Assembly (NCBI GenBank): GCA_963820995.1 | Contig: CAWGCL010000011.1 | Span: forward strand, 186,001-250,000 | DNA: 64,000 bases | DNA from: JAGTVG01 sp963820995 | Lineage (GTDB): Bacteria > Bacteroidota > Bacteroidia > Cytophagales > Cyclobacteriaceae | Direction: 5' to 3' | Shown here: positions 42,778 to 52,667 of the stretch, piece after piece | Numbering within the stretch: the stretch's first letter is position 1 | Layout: the number at the start of each line of letters is the position of its first letter | The notes under the pieces: model-generated | What the model was told of the DNA's origin: nothing | The model's database searches: none | The model's input: the letters and a program-made list of their open reading frames with translations, nothing else | Position numbers and translations under genes: made by a program

Positions 42778-43512
42778 TTAGTTTAAAAAATTGCATTTAG
42801 TTTTGTATCTCTTTCTGGAGGAAATAGTTTTTGAATAAGATTTCTTTTCTTTATGGCCTTCCCAATAAATATATTCAGATTGTTTCTCGGCAGTTAGGTT
42901 TCTATCCCACAAATCAATGGCCTTTTGATAATAATTTGCTGCTAATTCATAGTCTTGCCTATAGCCGATAAATGACCACCGAGATTGGTATAGCTCACAG
43001 ATAGCCTTCTTTTTGTTTCGACTTGGGCCTCAATGATTTCCTTGATTCTTCTTATCTAAAAATCTTTTCTGTCTCACCTCATCATAATCTTCAAGCCCTT
43101 CAAAAAAATCCTTCTGAGATATAATGCTCAATGTTCATTTCACTTTTACCATCAAATCTATAAGCCAGTTGCTCATAGATGTTAATGCTATTATTGATTG
43201 CACTCTTCTGCCAGTTCCAGAAGAGAATCCTGAAAGTTACATCTCCTCATTAAATAGCCTAACGTAATGCAGGCTGCAGCCCGGTTGTTGTACAGCACAC
43301 CTACTTCATAGGAATTCTGATAGTGCTAGGGTAGAAATAGATTCAATAGAATCCATCAACCAGAAAATGGAATCAAATCATTGTTCTGTGTAAAATGATT
43401 ATATTTTTCATACAGCTTCCTTGCTTCCACAATTCTGGGATCCACGGACTCATTGACACTTTTATAATAGAAGTGAGAAATATCATTCCACTGATAAAAC
43501 AAGAGCACACAT
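42778..43512 (-). pseudogene. TPR-like protein, heavily frameshifted
   Basis: No long frame survives, but the minus strand reads, piece by piece, as one helical-repeat protein: SVNESVDPRIVEARKLYEKYN, NNRAAACITLGYLMR, NSINIYEQLAYRFDGKSE, AQVETKRRLSVSYTNLG, and YELAANYYQKAIDLWDRNLTAEKQ, a clear TPR hairpin. It ends at 42778, five bases before the porin start. The start is uncertain: the ATG ending at 43512 lies inside a hairpin. It is part of the symporter operon, with unknown role. Confidence 0.45.
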
Positions 43513-43533
43513 AATGAAAATGAGTGCTCTTGT
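43499..43533 (-). terminator. Hairpin after the symporter gene
   Basis: A perfect 10-bp inverted repeat (ACAAGAGCAC and GTGCTCTTGT) with a 15-base loop lies 4 bases after the symporter stop. On the minus strand it is followed by TTTAT. It may terminate or attenuate the symporter transcript, with partial readthrough to the porin and downstream genes, or stabilise the symporter mRNA 3' end. Confidence 0.55.
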
Positions 43534-43537
43534 CTTT

Positions 43538-45230
43538 CTATTTTTTAATAAATTCATTAGAATGAACATTTTCAATCAAGAATTTACGAATTTCAAGAGG
43601 TGTTTCTTTCGTCATTTTAGAAACAACAATATTTGCAATAATTGCCAGTGGAGCACCAATCCATGCAAAATACCATGCACCCAGCCAGTAATCCACAAAA
43701 TCATGGCATGGGCAATGTCACTCCGTATTTTCCTGCAATAAAATAGGTCAGAGCAATCAGCTGAAACCAATCCACCAGCAATCAAGCCGGCAATAGCACC
43801 CTGCTTGTTCGAATCACTCCACCAAATTCCAAGAGGAACAATGGAAAAATAGTGCATCCTGCCAGTGAAAACGCCACAGCAACCAATTGACCAATCAATG
43901 CCAGTTTTGCCAGGGCAATAACCGTTACAATCATCGCCATCAAAATGGTGCCAAGCCTTGCATACAAAGTTGTATTTTTGGTGATGCATTTGGATTGATC
44001 ACTTTCACATAAAGATCATGAGAGAAAGCCGAAGCATCCTGCAACCAGCAATCCTGAAACCGTTGAAAATGCCGCTGAAACTCCACCTGCTGCAAGGAAA
44101 CCAACAATCAGGGGATTCACATCGCCAAGCTGGGCAGTATAAACTACAATGGCATCTTTAGCCAGTGTACCTACTTCAGGATGTGCAGAAAGAATCTTTG
44201 CCAAAAGCCGCATAAGCAGGAGCACTCCAGTATAGAATGCAAATGAAGAACAATCCCCATACAACTGACCATCTGGCATCTCGTGCCTTTGGAACTACAT
44301 AAAAACGTTGAATTACATGTGGTAAACCAGCCGTACCAATCATCAGTGAAAATGCAATGGCAATCCATTGAAAAAATGTTTTTCCTGTAGCAGGATCCCA
44401 GGGCATGGCAAATTCAGGAGCAGGAACAATGGCAAAATCATGCCCAAGTGAATTAAGCAATTGTTTTGATTCTGCCAATGGAATTCCAGTAACAACATCA
44501 GATACCACCGAGCCATATCCTATTTGTGGCAAGAACCAGAAATAATCAAATTTAAACGTGAAGATGAACAAGTGGAATTAGAAATGAAATAATGATGATC
44601 ACATATTGGATCTGCATGTTTTTGGTAACACCAAGCATACCTGAAATAAGCGTATATGCCAATACTACTGCCCCTCCAATGATCACAGCCCAGGCATAAT
44701 CAATACCCATCACCCATTTAAACATCAGACCAATTCCACCAAATTGACCAACACAATAGGAGATGGAAATAAGTATGGCAATGATGGCTCCAATTGCCCT
44801 TAGTGTTTGAGAATAATACCGGTCACCAATAAAATCAGCAGCAGTATATTTTCCATATTTTCTGATTTGTCCTGCCATCAGGATAAGCAGCAGCACATAT
44901 CCGCCGGTCCAGCCAACAACATAGGCCAGTCCATGATATCCTGATCCATACATCAGAGCTGCCATACCCAGGAAAGAGGCAGCACTCATCCAGTTTGAAG
45001 CGATGGCCATTCCTGAGCCTACTTTTGAAATACCTCTTCCGGCAGCATAAAAATCGGTAGTATCCTTGGCCCTGAAAAGAATACCTACCAAAACAAAAAG
45101 GACTAAAATGGTAATCAGAATAATGGCAGGCCCTACCTTAAAACTGCCTTCCAGTTGTGTAGCACCTGTGGCAGCAAAGCTCATAGCACGGCATGGTCAG
45201 AAGTAATAAAGAAAAATATATTTTTTTCAT
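43538..45230 (-). pseudogene. Sodium:solute symporter (SSS, acetate/monocarboxylate type), frameshifted
   Basis: The ATG ending at 45230 opens a signal-like leader; after a shift near 45185 it reads MSFAATGATQLEGSF and the long piece to 44552. Continuation pieces lie at 44176-44571, 44016-44279 and 43612-43989, and the last frame ends at 43538 with VHSNEFIKK. Family marks are TDFYAAGRGISKVGSGMAIASNWMSAASFLG, QIRKYGKYTAADFIGDRYY and GTAGLPHVIQRFY. About 13 membrane helices are expected. It matches the VC_2705-type symporter that pairs with DUF4212 small subunits, encoded just upstream. Such systems take up acetate-like acids with Na+. Confidence 0.7.
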
Positions 45231-45259
45231 GATGTCTTAATTTGTATTTTAAAAAATGG

Positions 45260-46010
45260 TTAATCTACAATATTGAGTTTTTTATTCAGGCTATCTATTC
45301 TAACACAATATAACCAGCAAAGCCCAACAAAAAGTATCAGCAGAAAAATAGCAGTATAGAAATAGTGAAAAGGAAAACCTAGGAACTTGAAATCAGTTAA
45401 AAAAGACTGATTATGAACAAGATACTTTTTCATGATCCCTGGAAGGGTATTTTTTGTCTCTTCAGTTAAACTTTCTCACAGTTCCGCAGATAGTTCAAGT
45501 GGTAATATTTTGGAGCGAACATCTCTTTGAGAAAGCCCGAGTTTCGGGCTTAATTCAGATGATAAATTAACCTTAGCAGCGATATAATCTGGATCGGATA
45601 TGTCGGAAATAGAAGTTTCAGGGATTCGAAATCCCGGATTTTTTCAACCAATCCGGTACGCAGGGAATCTGCTGTTAACTGAGTAATTGTCCAGCTAAGA
45701 GCATTATCCAGTGTCGCTCTTTCAGCCGGAGCAATCATTACTTTGCCCAATACAGATAAAGTAGATTGGCCAAATTCCTGTAGTTCGGATTCACCGGCAT
45801 TGCCTGAATTGACACCCTCCCAGACTTTTTCAAAGTAATGAAGGAGGCCTCCGGAGTAGGTTTCTCCAGAATTTTTAACAGAATTTGAAATCCGAAAATT
45901 GCTGTAAACCAGATCAATACAAACCAAACCACCATATTCCTGTTGGCTACGGCCTGTGGTGTTGTGGGCTTAAAAAAGCTAATGTGATACTCGTCTTTTG
46001 AATTATCCAT
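45260..46010 (-). pseudogene. DUF4212 symporter small subunit with large insert, frameshifted
   Basis: The start at 46010 gives a first membrane helix (NMVVWFVLIWFTAIFGFQILLKIL). After a shift near 45830 comes FEKVWEGVNSGNAGESELQEFG and about 130 hydrophilic residues. After further shifts near 45600 and 45450 it ends as FKFLGFPFHYFYTAIFLLILFVGLCWLYCVRIDSLNKKL, the typical DUF4212 second helix. Normal DUF4212 proteins are about 80-110 residues; this one would be about 250, with the extra domain between the two helices. It is the first gene of the symporter operon. Confidence 0.6.
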
Positions 46011-46042
46011 AGTAAAAAATTAAAAAAAGTACTTAATAACGG

Positions 46043-46078
46043 CAGTTAAAAAATCAGTTAAAAAATCAGTTAAAAAAT
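46043..46078. repeat. Three tandem 12-bp repeats
   Basis: CAGTTAAAAAAT occurs three times in direct tandem, 33 bases upstream of the DUF4212 start codon and in the spacer shared with the divergent DUF481 gene. It could be a regulator-binding array or replication slippage. Confidence 0.75.
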
Positions 46079-46305
46079 ATGCCTGAATTTTGGATAGTGA
46101 ATATAATCCATAAGTGAATAGCCATCAAGTCAAAAACGAATAATTTTGAAATCTTATTAAGAATAATTACCTTTTTAGGTCAATTTTTGACTAACAGAAT
46201 CTAGTAGATCTGGTTTAACTATTCAGATTGTTAATCCGGATATATTTTGAGAAAAACATACCGTAATTGTAATCCTATATTATATTTGAATAAACACCAC
46301 GAATA

Positions 46306-47344
46306 ATGAAGAAAGTATTCTTAACCCTGACCGTCCTGTTAATCATTTTCGAATTTGGAAATGCCCAACAAGATTCCCTGGTCTTTAGAAATGGCGAATA
46401 TCTGGTGGGAAAAGTAAAAGAAAATGGACAGAAATGTTGTGACAGTTGAAACGCCATACAGTGACAAGGATTTTAATATAAAATGGAATCGTATTCAGGA
46501 AATATATACCAATACGTATTTTTTAATCACTTTATCCAATGGAAATCGATATAATGGGACCATCTTCTCAAATGCGCCGGGTAGAATAAGCATAATCACT
46601 GATGAGGGTGATTCTGTAGGTGTAAATCATTCGGATATTGTATTTCTCGATGACCTGGACAAGGGGTTCTGGAGCCAATTGTCATTTTCCATTGATCTGG
46701 GTTTTGAAATGACCCGGTCAAATAACTTTAAAAAATTTACAACAAATACAAGGCTTGGATATAGTGCCAGAAGGTGGGGGCTTGACGCATACTATAATAT
46801 ACTATTTTCAAGGCAGGATGAGACGGAAAACATTGATCGAACTGAAACAGGGATCAGTCATCGTTATTTTCTCCCCAAAGACTGGTATACTTTGGCTTCA
46901 GTTGATTTACTGATGAGTACTGAGCTGAATCTTGACCGAAGGACAACCGCAAAGATTGGTATGGGTAAATTTCTGGTCCATACCAATAAATCTTACTTGG
47001 GCTTTGCAGCAGGGGGCAACTACAATAATGAACATTATTTCGCAGATTCTGTCGGCGCTGAACCCATACCAAACAGGCAAAGTATGGAGGCATTTTTGAG
47101 TACTGAATATAATATGTTCAATGTAGGCGACCTTGATCTCCTGACGAACCTCACTGCCTATCCCAGTTTAACGGAAAGCGGTCGTTGGCGTGTAGATTTC
47201 AAAATAGAAACGAGGTATGAAATGTGGTTTGATGATGATTTTTATATTAAGTTCAGCTATTCCATGAACTATGACAATCAACCACCTGAAAGTGCAACGG
47301 ATCTGGACTATGTACTCCAGACGGGATTTGGATGGAAATGGTAG
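46306..47344 (+). CDS. DUF481 outer-membrane protein, one frameshift
   Basis: The ATG at 46306 gives the signal MKKVFLTLTVLLIIFEFGNAQ. A break near 46430 joins GKVKENG to RNVVTVETPYSDKDF in the frame ending 47344. The N-terminal 90 residues form a small beta domain (GNRYNGTIFSNAPGRISI), and the rest is a DUF481 barrel (YdiY-like) ending in an aromatic strand (YVLQTGFGWKW). About 345 residues. The family is induced by salt or alkaline stress in some bacteria; the role here is unknown. It is divergent from the symporter operon. Confidence 0.7.
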
Positions 47345-47472
47345 CTGTCTTTCAAATCAATAGACATATCATGCCAGTCCGGTGCATTTTCTAAATGTCG
47401 CATGCCTTACATTTAATGGATCTGTCACTAATAACTGTAAGGGCCAAATACCCCTATCGTCTTTTGATATCT

Positions 47473-48446
47473 ATGTTAAGGATTATGCCGATATTGTTCC
47501 TTTTACTTTTTCCCCTGATAGAAGTAATAGCTCAGACATGCTGTCCCGGGGGTGTGCCATTGTCTACTAACCTGGGATTACCCCCGGGGATAAAGGCACC
47601 TGGCAATTTAATTTATACTTTGATCAAAATGTGCTTAGAACTTTAAAAGAGGGCTCGAATGAGTTAAGAGACAATTACCGTGAACGGATTACCAGGTCGA
47701 TTCTTGCTGAAGTAAGCTATGGCTTTACAGAACGAATTGTGGCAGATGTTTTGATGTCCTATGTTAACCAGTAAAGGACAATCAATCAATTTGGCAAGAC
47801 CGATTTTATTTCTACGCATGGGTTGGGGGACATGGTTCTTCTCCTTAAATACTGCATCACGAATCCGGAAGATACCCGACAGAATCTGATGATCGGTGTT
47901 GGTCCGAAAATTCCAACTGGGCGCATTGATTTTACCAGAGAGGATGGGATTATTCTCAATGCCGATCGTCAACCTGGAAGTGGGGCCTGGGATGCTTTAT
48001 TGTATGGATTTTATAACCGTTCATTTGAATTTCGGCCCTCAATGGGATCTTCTGTATCGGTTGTGAATAGTTTTAATGGTATAAATCCTGATTATTTTAA
48101 TGGTCAATCATATCAATTCGGGAATGAATTCCTTGGGCAGATAGCCGTAGTTGAGAAGTTCAACTTAAGGAAACAGGTTTTCGATCTTGGACTTACCCTC
48201 AGATACAGGCATCAGGCTGTGGATGAATTTAATGAGAGAGAGTTGCCTAATACCGGTGGTCATTTTCTTTTCATAACACCAGGTGCTACCTATTTTATCA
48301 CATCAACGCTGTCCCTTAATTTCTCAGCAGATCTGCCAATCTATGCCCACGTTACAGGTACATAGTTGGCCCCCACTTACAGGTTTAATATTGGGGTATT
48401 TTTAGTGATAAATAAAAAAAATAGAATAAAGAACTTCAAATTTTAA
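47473..48446 (+). CDS. Outer-membrane beta-barrel protein (transporter-like), broken
   Basis: The ATG at 47473 gives a signal (MLRIMPILFLLLFPLIEVIAQ) and TCCPGGVPLSTNLGLPPGIKG. After a shift near 47600 it reads TWQFNLYFDQNVLRTLKEGSNE. A TAA at 47773-47775 interrupts the frame without changing it, and the long piece 47823-48365 follows (GVGPKIPTGRIDFTREDG, LTLRYRHQAVDEFN). After a possible shift at 48360 the last strands read QLAPTYRFNIGVFLVI. It resembles the phenol-degradation MetA-like/transporter barrel group. The substrate is unknown. The downstream end is uncertain: 48365 without the last shift. Confidence 0.5.
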
Positions 48447-48478
48447 AAAAACAGCCTGTTAAAAATCGCTTGGTACTT

Positions 48479-49156
48479 TTATTCCCCATCTCCCAGGGAT
48501 TCATGTGAGGCTAAATTATTAATCATATTTTCATTAAATGTATATGAATTTACTGCTGTGTAAATAACAATTTCCAGTTCATCGCATAGGTTGATATTAT
48601 TTACAATAACATCTTCAGGTACTTGTAATAAAACGGGTGAAAAATTCATGATCCCTTTAATTCCTGATTCAACAAGAATGGTGCAAACTTCCTGGGCCGA
48701 AATAGAGGGTACAGCCATAATGGCTATCTGAATATTATTGGTCCTGATATATTCATCCATACTACGCATATGATATACAGGGACATTATATGTTTTCCTT
48801 ATTTTAACAGGATCTATGTCGAATCCAGCAACAATATACTGGCGGCGTTCAGTAAATCCACATTCATAATGCGATAATGCCCTTCCAATATTCCCCATTC
48901 CAACGATAATTACTTTTTGTAGTTCGTTCTTTCTGAAAATAAAGTTTAACTTATCTAATACACTATCGATGTCATAACCGCCCTTTTTATTCCCTGTTAT
49001 TTTAAAATGGGAAAAGTCTTTTCTTATCTGTTCCGCTGAAACACCTGCTTCATGACCAAGATTATAGGAATATACCCTTTTAAATCCCATTTCCTTGAAT
49101 TTTACAAGACATAGCCTATACAGCAACAGCCGTTTTATATTTTTCTTAATTTGCAT
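48479..49156 (-). CDS. rex: Redox-sensing transcriptional repressor Rex
   Basis: I chose the ATG ending at 49156 (MQIKKNIKRLLLYRL). The 225-residue protein has an N-terminal winged helix (AGVSAEQIRKDFSHF, KGGYDIDSVLDKL) and a Rossmann NAD(H)-binding domain (VIIVGMGNIGRALSHYE, GFDIDPVKIRKTY, GIMNFSPVLLQVPEDVIVNNINLCDELE). Rex senses the NADH/NAD ratio and represses fermentation, hydrogenase and respiration genes. It is divergent from the hydrogenase/Hdr operon, with 607 bases between, which makes that operon its likely target. Intact. Confidence 0.9.
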   Translation of the reverse strand: MQIKKNIKRLLLYRLCLVKFKEMGFKRVYSYNLGHEAGVSAEQIRKDFSHFKITGNKKGGYDIDSVLDKLNFIFRKNELQKVIIVGMGNIGRALSHYECGFTERRQYIVAGFDIDPVKIRKTYNVPVYHMRSMDEYIRTNNIQIAIMAVPSISAQEVCTILVESGIKGIMNFSPVLLQVPEDVIVNNINLCDELEIVIYTAVNSYTFNENMINNLASHESLGDGE

Positions 49157-49160
49157 GATA

Positions 49161-49179
49161 TTGTGAATATAGGTCACAT
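49161..49179. promoter_or_regulatory. Rex-operator-like site before rex
   Basis: TTGTGA and TCACAT half-sites separated by 7 bases lie just upstream of the rex start. The usual Rex operator is TTGTGA-N6-TCACAA, so the spacing is one base too long and the last base differs. It could be an autoregulatory site. Confidence 0.35.
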
Positions 49180-49763
49180 TAAAAGATTAATTGTATATAA
49201 TATTCGAATATATTTACGATATTATCAGATAATGTTCATTAAATCACATTAAAATTATAATCGATATTATGAATTTACGAGTATTGAATTTGAGCCTATA
49301 TTAAAAAATTAAAATTGTTTATAGAACAATAATATGCAGAATATTATTTTACCTAAAGGTCAATTATTTATCTTAAAATACGTATAATACTTTAATAAGG
49401 AAATGTATTTATGATTAATATGTATAAAAATCACAATAAATAAAACGGTAAAATTCTTATAAAGTATTACAAATACTTGTTTTCACATAAAAAAATGATT
49501 ATGTTACAAGTGCATTTAATGTGATAAAAATGCATTAAAATGATACAAATTTATCTCAAATAAATGGGATAAGCTTAGAGTTAATAAAAGAAGGATATTG
49601 TTCTTCAGTGTGGAGAATATTCTATCCGTATCGTAAGGGAGACGGGCATTACGCGCAGAATAATCTAAATTTAGCATTAAAAGCCACTCGTCTTTACTTA
49701 TTATCTGAATTAAAGCATTTAGCCAAATCAAAATCATATTAATATTTCTGGAAGGAGATTTTT
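49180..49763. other. Divergent regulatory region between rex and the mvh/hdr operon
   Basis: A very AT-rich spacer that must hold the operon promoter. It contains a perfect 6-bp inverted repeat ATTGTT-TATAG-AACAAT at 49314-49330, similar to TTGTT-type Rex sites. A second, TGCATTT-N10-AAATGCA, lies at 49511-49534, and an imperfect one (ACTTGT and ACAAGT arms) lies around 49469-49510. No gene was recognised; a 73-codon minus-strand frame here has no features. Confidence 0.45.
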
Positions 49764-50189
49764 ATGGAATTCAATCCAAAAATTATGGCATTTCTATGTA
49801 AATGGTGCTCATATACGGGTGCAGACCTGGCCGGGACATCACGCATGGAGTATAAGCCAAACGTACACGCAATAAGGGTTATGTGTTCAGGACGCATTGA
49901 ACCCACCTTTGTGCTCAAGGCCTTTAAACAGGGAGCAGATGGAGTATTGATTTGTGGTTGCCACCCAGGAGATTGTCATTACCAGGAAGGCAACTATAAA
50001 TGCCTCCGGAGATTTCATTTGTTGGAACGATATATTAAACAAATGGGCATCGAATCGGAACGAATAAAACTGGAATGGATCAGTGCTAGTGAAGGGAAGC
50101 AGTATGCTGAGCTTATAAATAGCTTTACGCAAACCATAACAGAACTTGGTCCATGCCGTATCAGAGAAACCATGGAAGTATTAACCTAA
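49764..50189 (+). CDS. mvhD: Hydrogenase iron-sulfur subunit MvhD
   Basis: An intact 141-residue MvhD/FlpD-type protein. Conserved cysteines are C12 and C15 (CKWC), C41, C64, C66 and C71 (CGCHPGDC) and C80, which bind a [2Fe-2S] cluster. In methanogens MvhD carries electrons from the MvhAG hydrogenase to HdrA. It stands alone here rather than fused to HdrA. A real Shine-Dalgarno, GAAGGAG at 49751-49757, is 6 bases before the start, unusual for Bacteroidota. First gene of the operon, 12 bases before mvhG. Confidence 0.9.
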   Translation: MEFNPKIMAFLCKWCSYTGADLAGTSRMEYKPNVHAIRVMCSGRIEPTFVLKAFKQGADGVLICGCHPGDCHYQEGNYKCLRRFHLLERYIKQMGIESERIKLEWISASEGKQYAELINSFTQTITELGPCRIRETMEVLT

Positions 50190-50201
50190 ATTTTTATCAC
50201 C

Positions 50202-51176
50202 ATGGCTGAAAAAAAACCAAAAATAAAAATGGCTGTTTACTGGGGCTCTGCCTGCGGTGGTTGTTGTGTTTCGGTACTTGATGTACATGAAGCTTTGTTT
50301 GATGTTGTAGCAGCAGCAGACCTTGTTTTCTGGCCAATAGCCCTGGATACAAAATACCAGGACGTAGAAGAAATGGCTGATGGCTACATAGACCTTACAC
50401 TTTATAATGGAGCTGTTAGGAATAGTGAAAATGAACGGCTGGCAAAGTTGTTACGGCAGAAAAGTAAGATTCTTGTTGCTTATGGCAGTTGTGCACATCT
50501 GGGAGGCATACCCGGACTTGCTAATTTTACTACAAAAGAAAGGCTCTTTGAACGAGTTTATCATGATACTGAGTCTACTGTTAATCCGGAAAGGGTATAC
50601 CCGCAGACAGAATATGAAGTTGCAGAAGGTATCCTTGACCTTCCGGAGTTTTATAATGACGTCAGAGCTCTGGCCGATGTAGTTGATGTGGATTATTTTA
50701 TGCCTGGGTGCCCACCTCAAACTGCACGACTCTTGGAAGTTTTTACCGCTATAGTTTCAGGAGCTGAGTTGCCACCTTCAGGTAGTGTAATAGGCGCAGG
50801 CAATAAGGCCCAATGTGATGAATGCAGTCGTAAGAAGTCTGAAAATAAGGGAGTTAAAAAATTTTACAGACCCTGGGAGGTAGTTGATGATGGTGAGACT
50901 TGTTTTCTGGAGCAGGGCTTGCTGTGCATGGGGCCTGCTACCCGGACAGGATGTGATTTCAGATGTATAGTAGGAAATGCCCCTTGCAGAGGCTGTTATG
51001 GACCTACCCCTGATGCCGTAGATCCGGGAGCTAAAATGATGTCGGCAGTAGCCAGCGTCATTGATGAGAAAGAACCTGCTGCAATCGATAAGGTCCTTGA
51101 TGACCTGGTTGATCCGGCCGGTTATTTCTACCGTTACAGTTTACCATCATCATATATAAGGAGGACAATGTCATGA
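50202..51176 (+). CDS. mvhG: F420-non-reducing-type [NiFe] hydrogenase small subunit MvhG
   Basis: An intact 324-residue small subunit. The proximal cluster ligands are C18 and C21 (SACGGCCVSVLD), GSCAHLGG, and PGCPPQTARLLE. C-terminal Cys-rich segments (CDECSRKK, GPATRTGCDFRC, APCRGCYGPTPDAVDPGAKM) carry further FeS clusters. No Tat signal, so it is cytoplasmic. It matches the group 3c MvhG family. The stop overlaps the mvhA start by 4 bases (ATGA), showing translational coupling. Confidence 0.9.
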   Translation: MAEKKPKIKMAVYWGSACGGCCVSVLDVHEALFDVVAAADLVFWPIALDTKYQDVEEMADGYIDLTLYNGAVRNSENERLAKLLRQKSKILVAYGSCAHLGGIPGLANFTTKERLFERVYHDTESTVNPERVYPQTEYEVAEGILDLPEFYNDVRALADVVDVDYFMPGCPPQTARLLEVFTAIVSGAELPPSGSVIGAGNKAQCDECSRKKSENKGVKKFYRPWEVVDDGETCFLEQGLLCMGPATRTGCDFRCIVGNAPCRGCYGPTPDAVDPGAKMMSAVASVIDEKEPAAIDKVLDDLVDPAGYFYRYSLPSSYIRRTMS

Positions 51177-52638
51177 AAAAAATCACTATTGATCCGATAA
51201 CACGACTGGAAGGCCATGGCAAAATTGAGATCTTCCTTAATGATGAAGGAGACGTAAAGAATGTATATTTTCAGGTCCCGGAACTTCGGGGATTCGAAAA
51301 GTTCTGTGAAGGCCGGCCTGTTGAGGAAGTGCCATATATTGTAACTAAGATTTGTGGGGTTTGTCCGGGATGTCATCATATGGCTTCAGGAAAAGCAGTT
51401 GATGCTGTATTCGGAGTAAAACCCCCGCCTACGGCCCGTAAACTAAGGGAACTTTTTTATATGGCCCACTTTGTTCACAGCCATATTGCCCACTTTTATG
51501 CCCTTGGGGCTCCTGATTTTGTCGTAGGACCTGATGCTCCCAAAGCCGAACGCAATATACTTGGAGTCATTGGTAAGGTTGGCGTCGATATAGGTAAGGA
51601 AGTTATCAAGCAAAGAAGAATTGCCCAGGAGATCCAGGCTTTACTGGCCGGTCATCAAACACAATGTATGATGAATGTACCAGGGGGTGTTCGAAAAGGC
51701 CTGACGGAAGAACAAAGGGACGATATTGTTAAGAAAGCTGAAGATTTTATTGAGTTTTCAAAATTTTCCCTGAAAATATTTGAGGACGTGGTCCTTGGCG
51801 AATGAAACCTATGTCGATATTATCCTGAATGGCCCGTATTCCCTGAAGCTTCATTCTATGGGACTTGTAGATGAAAATAACCTTGTGAATTTCTACGATG
51901 GGAAAATAAGGGTTGTGGATACCAAAGGGGATGAAATGCATAAATATGCACCAGCCGACTATAGAGATTATGTGGCAGAGCATGTAGAACCATGGAGTTA
52001 CCTGAAGTTTCCGTATCTGAAACAGATTGGCTGGAAAGGATTTATCGATGGACAGGACTCCAGTGTATATCATGCGACACCATTGTCAAGGCTAAATGCC
52101 GCTGATGGCATGGCTACCCCACTGGCACAGAAAGAGTATGAGCGTATGTATGGAGTTCTGGGTGGTAAACCTGTGCATAATACTCTTGGCAATGCATTGG
52201 GCAAGACTGGTTGAGCTATTGTATTCCTCGGAACACTGCCTTGAGCTGGCGCAGGATCCTGATATAACCGGAAAGGAACTTCGCACACCAATTGATAAGA
52301 TAGTTGGAGAAGGTGTCGACACAGTTGAAGCACAACGGGGTACCTTAACACATCACTATTGGACAGACAACAAAGGCGTTGTAACCAAGGTGAATATTAT
52401 TGTTGGAACTACAAACAATAATGCTGCCATCAATATGTCGATCAAAAAAGCTGCTGAGGGCCTGATTAAAAAGGGCACGGAGGTTTCCGACGGAATTTTG
52501 AATATGATCGAAATGGCTTTCCGGGCTTATGATCCTTGCTTTTCATGTGCAACCCACAGTCTGCCAGGCGATATGCCAATGATTGTTGAGATTAAAGATG
52601 CAGATGGAAAATTACTGCAAAGGATCCAGAGAAATTAA
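51173..52638 (+). CDS. mvhA: [NiFe] hydrogenase large subunit MvhA, two frameshifts
   Basis: The catalytic subunit. The L1 motif KICGVCPGCHH gives nickel ligands C61 and C64; the C-terminal L2 motif DPCFSCATH gives the second Cys pair. It is split into frames 51173-51805, 51780-52214 and 52096-52638. Removing one G at 51797-51798 restores DVVLANETYVDI, and one G at 52188-52189 restores NTLAMHWARLVELL, giving an unbroken protein of about 488 residues. About 24 residues follow the last His, which suggests proteolytic maturation. Shine-Dalgarno AAGGAGG lies at 51158-51164. The breaks are very likely sequencing indels, because both flanking cofactor sites are intact. Confidence 0.85.
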
Positions 52639-52667
52639 AAAAACTGTAAAACAAAAAATCAATAAAT

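Noticed and set aside
45533..45551. Perfect 8-bp hairpin AAGCCCGA-GTT-TCGGGCTT resembling a terminator
   Set aside because: It lies inside the reconstructed DUF4212 reading (SPKLGLS) and has no T-run; probably chance within coding sequence.
49516..49737. 73-codon frame upstream of mvhD
   Set aside because: Very AT-rich, no features, lies in the divergent regulatory region.
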